Positions 54,548 through 64,000 of a DNA stretch of 64,000 bases are shown here, piece after piece. A program made the translations under genes and the position numbers. Under the pieces are notes generated by a model. The model was not told the origin of the DNA, ran no database searches, and saw nothing but the letters and a program-made list of their open reading frames with translations. The stretch's first letter is position 1. Every line of letters starts with the position of its first letter. The stretch spans positions 18,669,001 through 18,733,000 of the forward strand of contig JAQISU010000003.1 in the NCBI GenBank assembly GCA_029339505.1. Reading direction: 5' to 3'. This DNA comes from Unio delphinus (taxonomy: Eukaryota; Mollusca; Bivalvia; Unionida; Unionidae).

Positions 54548-55023
54548 GACTTTGTATAGCGCCTAATCTTTCGAATCTCTAAGCGCTTTACACCATCAAT
54601 AATGATATGACTACATTACAGAACAACAAATGACAAAAACAATGAAATTGGTAAGCATAAAAACATGCTGAAAATATATAAGATACAAAACATGATTAGG
54701 GGGTGATTTATATATATGGGCAGTTGTACTTCGGAATTGTGAGTACAATTCGCTCTATGCCGCACGTGCAGGGTGTTCTCGATACGGAGAACGAAAATGT
54801 ATAAATACTATACTATATGTGAAGGATCTTCACATTACTAAGGGTTTTCTCAGCAAGCGGCTGGTGTAAAGGACTGTATTGGAATACATTTTCTCTGTCT
54901 ACAAAGGAATACGTTTTCTTTATACTCACTTTGTTTTCAATTTGTTTCACTGCACTTTTCTAGTTTTCTAATTTACTTTTTTCATTTTTATATAGTTTTG
55001 TTAATTTGTTTCATAGTGTCAAA
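54544..55023 (+). other. Leader region upstream of the LINE
   Basis: Contains TATAAATACTATACTATATG at 54,799-54,819 and a perfect 8-bp hairpin (54,817-54,824 with 54,828-54,835, loop GAT). The LINE 5' end may lie within it, but no boundary is marked. Confidence 0.35.
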
Positions 55024-56351
55024 ATGGCACATCAGGACCAAGAAACTCATGATAGCAGGGGATCGAGGTCAAGGTTGCACTTGTATTATAAGTGCACAGT
55101 GGATGACAATGTGCTTGTAGCACATCATCCCAAAGGGTGTCAGATTCTTATATCTGGATCGGATGACACGCCTAAACAACTAGAAATTTGGCTACGTTCA
55201 AAGCAATGGGGATAGACATGAAAAAAATTGTCTGTTTGCAAAATGCTGGACCAAAGCGTTTTATGCTATACCCCAGAGATAAGGAAACACCTGTTTTAGA
55301 TGTAGATGAATTCAAAGTCAATAATATAACAATGCATGTTCATGCTGCCCCACCAATAGAGAGGGAATTAGGGCCAAAAATGGTGGATGTACACTTCCAC
55401 GGGCTCCCTTTCTATATTGATACTCATGAAATTGAGGAAAAACTAAAGGATAGGTTTGGAATTCAGGCTAAAGGAACCAAATATGCAGATTATTGGGGTT
55501 ATGAGGGAGTCACTTCAGCAGATCGGATTGTTAAAGTAGATGAAGGACAAGAAAAGAAAATTCCCCCATTTTTTTATGTATTGGGGTTTAAACTTCGAGC
55601 ATGGTATCGAAATTGTGAACGGGACCGGAAATGCTCAAAATGTGGGCAAGTTGGGCATGGGCCTTGGGATTGTGGCATGGGAGTAGTCCAACAAGGGACG
55701 TCTATAGCAAATGTACCTTTGCTTGATGTTCATAAATATAACAATCCTAACACCTGGGCAAAAGTAGTTAATGCAGCTAAACCTAGTCAAATTAAATTCC
55801 CTGCGTTTACGCATTCCAATCCTTTTGCCATTTTACCACAAGAAGAGGGTGAGGGGTATTCTCCAAAGGGAAAAGGACCAAAACCAAGAAGAGTCATATC
55901 CACATCCACTCCAATTAAATCTAGCTCAAAAAAATGCCAACCCAAAAAAAAAAAGAGGAAAGCGGAAATGGTTTCATCCTCTGATGAGGATATTCCTCTA
56001 AACAATGAGAAGTATGAGAAGGAACTTCCTTCTTCTTCTCTTGTGGGAATAACAGTGGTAGAACCAGATAAAGCAAATGATGGACATGATATTGACAATT
56101 CCAAACTAGTTGTTTCAGAAGAGTCTGAGTTGGGTGAAAATGTAGCATCCAATGCAAATATGGACACTCTAACTACGACCATTGATAGTGATACTGACTC
56201 TGACTCTAGCAAGGACAAATTTAATGATACAATGTACACGTCGAAGCTAACCAGTGATTTCGAAATATCAGTAAGTGAATCTGAAAATGCATCGGTTGAT
56301 ATAGATCCAGGTTCCCCTCAAAACGGGGAAGACAACAGTATTAATCATTAA
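55024..56351 (+). pseudogene. LINE ORF1 (gag-like RNA-binding protein), one frameshift
   Basis: Starts MAHQDQETHDSRG at ATG 55,024. The frame changes near 55,185, then is open for about 385 codons. The central segment DVHFHGLPFYIDTHEIEEKL resembles an RRM-like half. A CCHC zinc knuckle, CSKCGQVGHGPWDC, lies at about residue 150 of the long open part. The tail is Ser/Asp/Lys-rich with a nuclear-localisation-like KKCQPKKKKRKAE. The role in the family is binding LINE RNA to form the retrotransposition particle. Confidence 0.8.
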
Positions 56352-56399
56352 CATTAGATAAATAAATTATATCCATTTGGAAATTAGCGGCCACCTGGA

Positions 56400-59300
56400 G
56401 ATAGACTAAAAATAGAAGAACAAAACTTCCTTTTAAAGTCCATAAATATTAATGGTCTAAACCAAGACAAAGTTAATAAGTTACTAATAATAGGGGACTT
56501 TGACTTACTTTTTCTTCAAGAGACACATTACGGACTAACTGATGAACTTAAAGAACAACTTGAACGGAAACTGGACTGTATTATTTTAAAAAATGATCCT
56601 AATGGGAGAGATATAAGGGGAGGGGTAGCCGTTATGATTAAAAATAGAGTAGGGATTAAATGGGAAAGGATAGAGGAGGGTATTTTTTTTAAAGGGAGAT
56701 TGATTCATTTAAAAATAGAGAAATGTCATTTTATTAATATATATATATGCCAGTATGTAATATGAAAATTGCTTTTGCAACACGTTTAAAAGAATACTTA
56801 AATAACTATCTTGGGGAAAATTTGATTATTGGGGGGGACTTTAACTGGATTGAAGACGGAATAGACAGAACGACAATGAAATTATGCAAAGGTGACTTAA
56901 TGATTAGGGAAACAATGAGACTTATTATAGATTCATTAGATTTGGTTGACATATATCGACGGTTTAATTTACTAAGGGTGGGATATACTTTGATAAGAGG
57001 GGATACATCAAGTAGGTTAGATAAATTTTTAGGTACATGTTTTGGCACAAATAAGTATATTAATTCAGGGATTTTAGATTACCAAGTTTCGGACCACAAA
57101 TTAATTTTTTTAGAAGTAGGGATTTTTAAAAGAACTAAATGGGGTAGGGGGTCATGGAAATTAAATACTCAATTATTAAATACAAAAGAATTTATAGATG
57201 AAATTACTAAGGAAATAGAAGATTTTAAAAATAGGGGGAACGTAAATATTATTGAAGAATGGGATAATTTAAAAGTCAAAATTAAAAAAATAGCTATTAA
57301 ACATTCAAAATTCAGGATTCGGAAGTTTAAATTAGAAGTAGCTGCCTTGGAAAGTTTGATAAACACAACTACAATACAAGACATTAAAAACACTTTACTA
57401 CAAAGATTACAGAATTTAAAGAAAGTTTTTAATAAAGGGAAGGGTATAAATGCTGGGATATTCACCAAATTATATGAAAATGCAGAGGGACTTTATAAAC
57501 GGGAGGAATTAAGAAGGGGGGGAGGGAAAATTTTAGAGAATTTAAATACGGGAGTGGAAATACTAGACGACAAAACTCAAATATTAGAATATATACGGAA
57601 TTACTATAAGGACCTATATACTTCACAGAGAATAGCGGACGAAGATATAGAAACATACTTACGAGAGACAGATTGTGAGAAAATTACCTCAGAACATAGA
57701 GACAAATGTGAGGAATTTATATCACAAGACGAAATAGCTGAGACAATAGGAAATTTAGGGAAAAATAAATCACCAGGGAGAGATGGACTTTCTGCAGAAT
57801 TCTATCAAAAATTCTGTAAGGAATTGTCGCCAATTTTAGAATGGTTATATAACAATATCGCACTTAGGAATAGCAAAATGTCAAACACAATGAGGGAGGG
57901 TATGATAACAATAATATATAAGGGGAAAGGGAATAGGGAAGAACTAAAAAATTGGAGACCCATCTCACTCCTTAATGTAGATTATAAAATTATTAGTAAA
58001 ATTTTAACGGAAAGGGTCAAAAAGTGTCTTGACCCAATTATTAATATAAATCAAACTAGTGGCTCGAAAGGGCGAAACATACAGAATAACCTTTTAAATA
58101 TTAGGACTATTATTGATTATATAAATACAACTGGTACTACTAGTGCTATGGTACTAATTGATCAAGAGAAAGCCTTTGATAGAATTGAACATAACTATAT
58201 AATTAAGACACTAGAGAAATTTGGATTTGGAGAAAATTTCCAAAATTGGACCAAAATCCTGTATAATGATATAAACTCGATTGTACAGGTTAACGGAGCT
58301 AAAACGGAAAAATTTGAAATTCAAAGATCGGTGAGGCAGGGATGCCCACTATCGATGTTATTATATGTAATAGCAATATAAATTCTTAGTACCAAAGTTA
58401 GGAATAAATCAAACATTGAAGGGATCAAAGTTCCAAATATTCGAGATGAAGTAAAGATGTTACAACATGCTGATGATTGTACAAACTTTATACAAGATAA
58501 AAAATCCTATAATGAACTTATAAAGGAATTTGAAAGATTTGGGAAAGTTTCAGGTTCTAAGATAAATCCTGAAAAGACTGAAATTTTACTAATAGGAAAC
58601 TGGAGGGGTAAGATACATGATCTACCTGCTCCTCTTATTAAAGATAATATAAAAGCTTTAGGAATACATTTTGGAAAGGACGAAATGGTAAATAACTTGA
58701 AAGAAATCAAAGAAAAAATTACAAAAAATGTGGCAACCTGGGCACCTTTGCCAATATGCTTATTGGAACGAGCACAAATAGCAAAGAACTATATGTATGT
58801 GCACTTTAATTATAAATTAAAAACAGTAGACATTAAAGATACTACACTAAAAACTATAGATAACGATATTATTAAATACTTATGGGGTAATAAAATGCAC
58901 TACACCAACAAAAATACTTTATATAAGGGAGGGATGAGAGGAGGTGTAGGTCTTCCTCATCCAATCCTTATTAAATACACCAACATTTTGAACCGTTTTA
59001 AGGAAATTAAAGAAGAGCCTAAAATAGCTTGGCAAGGGCTTTATATATATTACTTTGGTTTCTCTATGAAGCAGAGAAACGATATATATAGGAACAATAG
59101 ATTAACTAAAACTGTAGAAGTGCCAAGAAAATTAAGATATATAAAAGATTTACTTTTCAAATATAGGGATGTTAAGGAATTTTGGGACATTAATACAAAA
59201 TGCACATACAAATGGCTAACACAAGAAACAATAAATAAGGAAAAAAATAGGATTGAACATAAATACATAAATATTAAGTGGGATAGGGCCTGGGGAAACT

Positions 59301-59654
59301 GGACAAATATCAAATCAATTAGGAAAAAAAGTACCCTGTTCAAATACATGCATGATGCATGGTTGACAGGAGAAATAGCAGTGAGACGGCAAATGATCGA
59401 AGTATCGCCCAAATGTCCACTGTGTAAAGGATTTTCATTTACAAAAAAAACATGTTATACTTGAATGTTCTAAGACTGAAGCTGATAGAAATCAAATTAT
59501 CACAAATATTAGAATTTATCAGACATATGAAGAGAAACAACTATTATATTTAGATGGTATCTTAACCAATGATATTTTAACAAAAATTAGAGATTTTATT
59601 ATAAAGACTATCATAGCATGTGGACCGATAATACCTAGGAGGGATGTTAGATAG
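56400..59654 (+). pseudogene. LINE ORF2 (endonuclease and reverse transcriptase), broken
   Basis: The endonuclease begins near 56,400 (LLFLQETHYG, then RGGVAVMIKN), changes frame near 56,745 and continues with LIIGGDFNWIEDGIDRT. The RT domain follows: NLGKNKSPGRDGLSAEFYQ, NWRPISLLNVDYKIISKIL, DQEKAFDRI, RQGCPLS. An in-frame TAA at 58,379-58,381 cuts it after LLYVIAI, and the frame reopens with the catalytic-site segment MLQHADDCTNF (HADD in place of the usual YADD). The C-terminal zinc knuckle CPLC..(frameshift in A8 near 59,442)..HVILEC is split. The last codons end at 59,654 (TAG). Confidence 0.85.
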
Positions 59655-61655
59655 GGAGGGAACAGGGAACTCGGGTGAGAAAAGTACAAGCAATGAGAGC
59701 ATGGGGCTATATCACATGGCGCTACGCGAAGTGGAAAGGCCCGTGAAAGAGTTTGGAACAAAGCTCACCGAGAGATATATACATTACAACATTTCACGGC
59801 TTAGATAGAATATAGAGTTATGATTCATGTTCTTTTCTTACGGGAAGCATGCTATCATATGAAATCACTGGTTAGAATATGTTTTACTCTGTGGAGATCG
59901 TGAATCTACACAGAAAGTCCGTTTTTGAGGAATATAAACATTTTTGGAATGAAATAAGGTTTATAATTCTAAAATAAATAAAGATTACAAAATAGATCGA
60001 GATGGGTGAAGTGCAAATAATAATAAAAAAATTGCATGAATCCCACTTCGATCCAAGTGATCTAGAATATATAAATAAGGAAATTACGAATATGGAACAT
60101 CATAGAGCAAACAGTAAAACAATAGGGTCCTTTTCTTTAAGACACCAATATTTGTACTAAATTCTAAATTCTTGGATATATATGGAAATAAAAGTATTTA
60201 ACTGAAAAATACCGATTTAAAGGTATTTTTATGGTCAGGAAACTGGGAAAATTTGAAAAAAATGGCTATCCTAACAAATATACAATATTCAACTGAATAT
60301 ATAGCATCATACATATAGCACAACACAAATAGCATACACAGGATTTAGGAAACCCCTAGCCAGGGTTAACTTGTGAAATGGACAGACCCCCATGATGAGC
60401 CTTATGGTTCGGGTGGAAATGTCATAGATAACACTAAGGACAAAATATCCTCCTATCATTATATAATCCCGATGGGACAAATTTAAGGTTAGGATAGTTT
60501 AAAGGAAAATTATAAAAAACACAAAACTACATATCAGGGGGAACACATACATACATGAAACTTTTTTCTTAGTTTTTTTGATAGGAGGAGGGGGCATCTG
60601 TCTGGTGCCCCCAAGAAAAAGAAAGTTTAAAGGACTGTAGCTGTAGGGCTATTGATCCGAGGGAGGGAGGATTGGCACAGCTTTAGCTGTAGGGGTAGGT
60701 ACATTTTTGGTACTGAGTGATAGCTTTTGTATTACTATATTTACCTTTGCATGTTTGTTATATAGTTTTTACACAGCATACTTGGTGCATTTTCTACTCT
60801 TGTTTGCAAGGCATTTAGATTGGTAATGTAAAGGTATATTTTTTTAAAATAGAATTGTTTACTATCAGCATTATCGAACAGGGAAGGTTTACTATAGAAC
60901 CTGTCATTTTGAAATTGTGATAATATAGTCTTTATAATTTACCGTGTATAACGTCATTACGTTATGTCTGTATCAAGGTTAGTACACTGTGTCGGGTATA
61001 TTTTTAGCTATTGATTCGAGGGTGTTAAACGTCTGGGGTGTCCGGAGCTGTCAAACGTCTGGAGCTGTGTTTAAATGCACTGGTGTACCAAGAGCTGTTT
61101 AATGTGCCGGAGTGTCTAATGTCTAGCGTCCGGAGTGTCTAATGTCAAGAGTGACAAGAGTGACCAAGCTGTAGAGCTGTCTAAATGACCAGAGTGTCCG
61201 GAGTGTCTAATATTTGGAGGGTCTGGAGGGTCAAATGTTTTGTAGTATTCCGAGTGTCCGGGCTCTGTAGAAATTGTGAAAATTAATTGTATGGGCTGTG
61301 GAGCTGTATACTAATAGTCGGATATATCTATTTATTTGTAATTTGTTAGCCGTGGGCTAATATGGGTTTGCGGAACCCAGTATATCTTTTGGGACTGAAA
61401 AGATAAGTAGTTATCTGTCCCTTTATTATTTTCAAATATAGTTTCGCTACTTGAGCGTATACATTTTTACTATGAGTAATCCTGCATTGTTTACTACGTG
61501 AGTGAACTGTATTCATCTTTTTTGTATCATTTTTTGTATCATTGTATAATTTATTTGTATCATTGTATAATTTGTTTGCATCTTCGAGTCTGTGCGTTAT
61601 TATGTTTAAATAAATCCAATATTTAGATTACAATACGCACGCATTTCATTTTTTT
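59655..61655. other. Region after the LINE, with GTC-rich minisatellite-like patch
   Basis: No gene. The first part may be the LINE 3' untranslated region. From about 61,020 to 61,270 there are many degenerate repeats of GAGTGTCTAATGTC-, AGAGTGACC- and CCGGAGTGTC-like words, a short minisatellite-like zone. Promoter-like or coding signals are not evident. Confidence 0.5.
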
Positions 61656-61656
61656 G

Positions 61657-61731
<75 letters not shown>
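61656..61731. repeat. (TA)n microsatellite
   Basis: About 75 bp of pure TA. Confidence 0.97.
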
Positions 61732-61732
<1 letters not shown>

Positions 61733-61821
61733 CGCCACATTAAATCATAATTTATTATTTGAATCATCAAACGTGTTCTGTTGTCAATCCGAAATATCCA
61801 TCCCGGTTTTCTTGTTACAGT

Positions 61822-61893
61822 AGTATATTTGGTACTAGACATGGCAGGAGTTATAGATCATCAACAATACTGGCTCATTGGTCTGATAGACAT
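61822..61893 (+). other. Possible internal exon (weak)
   Basis: A stretch bounded by an acceptor-like TTGTTACAG at 61,813-61,821 and a donor-like ATG|GTAAGA at about 61,893 is open in one frame (SIFGTRHGRSYRSSTILAH). No homology is recognised. It may be chance. Confidence 0.2.
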
Positions 61894-62026
61894 GGTAAGA
61901 TTGATGGTTGTAATGCGGTTGATTTGACCCCATGGCCACGTCAGATTGAAAATCTTTTGTTACTCAATCTGTTTTTGAATGGAAAATTATGTTTGCATAT
62001 TTAATAGCAAAAGTTATTTGTTTACA

Positions 62027-62179
62027 GAATTAGATATGTCACTTAAAACATGTATGGGAAGCCAGTTAAAAGTTTTGAGAAATGATTCATTTTTTAATGA
62101 TGGACCAACAAAATATTTATACCTGTGCAAAGAATTAAGAAGAAGAATTAAGTCATTATGCATACAAGACAAGTGTTGA
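62027..62179 (+). other. Possible terminal exon (weak)
   Basis: After an acceptor-like TTATTTGTTTACAG the frame reads LDMSLKTCMGSQLKVLRND and is open to a TGA at 62,177-62,179, about 50 codons with balanced composition. No family is recognised. Confidence 0.25.
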
Positions 62180-63571
62180 GATTTTTCATTTAATTGTGAC
62201 CACATAAACTGATAAGTACCATGTATTAAAACATTGTGATGTAAATGACTAAACATGTATGACTTTAATATTCAGGTCTTGATTAAGTAAATAAAGTAGT
62301 ATTACGCTCTAAATTTGCTGATGTAGATACCACGTTTATTGTTGGGTTCTTAAAGGCAAATGGTGCTTTTGATGTCCACTTTTGATGATAATACATTTCT
62401 GTATGTCTGGTTTTTAAATAACTAAAGCCTAAGAACAGTTAATTTAAATGTTAATTGTTACAAGCAAATTCTTTCTAAAATGCGGCCAAACAAAGATTGT
62501 GTGAAACCTTGCACGTGTATGACTTAAATGAATCTGGTACACACAGAACTTGGGTGAAACCATGCACGTTGACAAGTCTATTTTCAGTAAAGGGGTGGAT
62601 GCACAACTACATGTATCTGTACATAGAATATACATACTATGTCAATCTACTTCTAATATTTACAATGTCAAATCATGGAAAAGAACGACAACTAAACCTT
62701 TGCATTTCACATTGATTTAACTAGTGGTTTAATTTCTATGTACATGTGTGCAAAGTGCTATAACTCTCAACCTTTGGTAATTTGTGGAATTATCTGACAG
62801 TTACCAAACAGGATGAACTATATCACACTGTTGTCAGAGTAAAATACTCACCCATAGTATACATAACATGACAGTGTTAGCAAGGAAAGTATATTAAGCA
62901 CAAAAACCACAGAAAATGACATTGCTAGGGCATATCTGGTTAGAGGTGGGTTAGACATTATAAATCAGTGAATGAAATAACTATTTCTGTGCATTTTTAT
63001 CACACCAACAGTTTTCATTATTGACATCGGTAGGGAGGTTATAATTATACTAAAAGTTTTGCAAAAACTGTAAAACCTAAATGTTATACCAAGTATTTAA
63101 CAAGAAAGATGGATGCATAGAAAATCAAGAGAACAGCAAAATATTACAACAAATAATTAAATTACTCACAATATTATATTTATCATATGACTGAAATGGT
63201 GTAAATTGGACAAAACCTTTAATAATAGTATATGCATATGAAAAACATCAGACAAATTTGTAGTGCCCAATGGGTGTTTTTTTTTTAATGTAAAATAAAA
63301 ATATCTTTAATGCTTTATTTAAAATTTAAGATAACAATGCCTGTGGAATGTTTTTTTTGTTTATAAAGCAATTTTTACTATAGCATAAAAGATCTTTTTA
63401 AAATATAAATCTTGTTATGGCTAATGGCAATCAATCTTCTTGAAGAAGGAAGTTCAAAGTCCCAGGTATAATATTATTGACTGATGTCCTCAGGTGTTTA
63501 AACGATGTAACTGACACCTTATATTACTTTGCATAGTATATTCCACGTGTAACCTCAGTGGTCGCTACTTC
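62180..63571. other. Unassigned AT-rich DNA
   Basis: No supported gene, satellite or transposon. Several CATGTA/ACATGT words occur, as is common in such genomes. Confidence 0.5.
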
Positions 63572-63697
63572 CTAGACCTGACTGATTTGTATGATTGTTT
63601 CATCTATCAGATATACAGCATATTTCCAAACTTTATATTTTCTTCTGTCTGCATGACCAGCTTGATGTCCGCTTGATGCTTGTTGGGTTGTGTATAC
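63572..63697 (-). other. Possible terminal exon on the minus strand (weak)
   Basis: The minus strand shows AAAATTTTTCAG followed by 41 codons starting VYTTQQASSGHQAGHADRRK and ending in a TAG stop. A good acceptor and exact fit of the frame to the stop support an exon, but no homology is recognised. Confidence 0.25.
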
Positions 63698-64000
63698 CTG
63701 AAAAATTTTGGTCAGTTACAAAGTTTTGAATGAAATTTATTTATTCTAAACTAAATTAAGCAAGTTTAAATGATTGTTTTACTGTCACAATAGAAGAAAT
63801 TAATATTAAAAATAATAATGTTCAAATTACATTGCAATTTAGTTGGAAAATTAACAATCAAGATTCTTTACTTAACTTGAACTACCATGTTGACTAGATA
63901 AACTTATTAATCAAGTTTGATAAAGTCATACAAACAAGCACAGTCTATGAGATACAAGATCAATTAATTTATAACAATAAGTCATAAAAAATCTTGATGA

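Larger units (their letters stand above)
55024..59654 (+). mobile_element. Tx1/L1-like LINE retrotransposon, broken
   Basis: Two consecutive coding regions: ORF1 with a zinc knuckle and ORF2 with an APE-type endonuclease, reverse transcriptase and a C-terminal zinc knuckle. The RT style (VLIDQEKAFDRIEHNYI, GRNIQNNLLNIRTIIDYIN, RQGCPLS) fits the Tx1/L1 group. Interruptions in both ORFs suggest an inactive copy. The exact ends, target-site duplication and poly(A) tail were not found. Confidence 0.85.

Noticed and set aside
55771..56239. Overlapping frames on both strands within LINE ORF1
   Set aside because: Shadows of the Ser/Asp/Lys-rich tail of ORF1.
61020..61270. Coding repeat protein
   Set aside because: The GTC-rich words are not in phase and stops interrupt every frame.

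Overview
The window looks like heterochromatin-like or repeat-rich DNA from a metazoan, probably an aquatic invertebrate. The species cannot be told from the sequence. The reasons are very AT-rich satellite arrays, a LINE with an ORF1 zinc knuckle and an ORF2 endonuclease/reverse transcriptase, long (TA)n arrays, and a decayed virus-like element of the Polinton/adintovirus type. I see no rRNA, tRNA or CRISPR, and no host gene that can be named. Short open frames abound in the satellite arrays but are by-products of repetition.

Layout. (1) 1-24,496: satellite A, monomer about 372 bp, with several higher-order arrangements. (2) 24,497-27,702: a related but distinct satellite (B) in the opposite orientation, built as dimers of about 740 bp. 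(3) 27,703 to about 40,205: virus-like element copy 1. A leftward gene carries a degenerate family-B DNA polymerase palm joined to an SF1 helicase. A compact rightward set follows: zinc-ribbon protein, HNH endonuclease, a 1.3-kb non-coding region with an iterated TTTCACA array, then virion genes in the order conserved core/scaffold-like protein, pVI-like protein, double-jelly-roll major capsid protein (F54H12.2-like), pX-like core peptide, adenain-type protease, fibre-like coiled-coil protein, membrane protein and a putative penton-like protein. (4) 40,206-46,308: satellite B again, with two (TA)n expansions. (5) 46,309-50,337: a second, inverted, heavily decayed and rearranged copy of the same kind of element. 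(6) 50,338-52,755: satellite C (about 0.92-kb unit), interrupted by a 379-bp piece of an unrelated LINE. (7) 52,756-55,023: unassigned DNA with (CT)n(AT)n and (AAT)n arrays. (8) 55,024-59,654: a Tx1/L1-like LINE, nearly full length in coding capacity but broken. (9) 59,655-64,000: unassigned DNA with a GTC-rich minisatellite-like patch, a (TA)n array and a few weak candidate host exons.

How the genes fit together. In copy 1 the replication gene and the structural genes diverge from a 24-bp gap at 30,722-30,745. The capsid protein, protease, core peptide and membrane/fibre proteins form one virion module, with genes overlapping or separated by a few bases, as in a DNA virus. No integrase and no FtsK/A32-type packaging ATPase was found, so the element cannot be placed in a standard Polinton or adintovirus lineage. 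Nearly every large gene has at least one in-frame stop or frameshift, so both copies are probably fossils.
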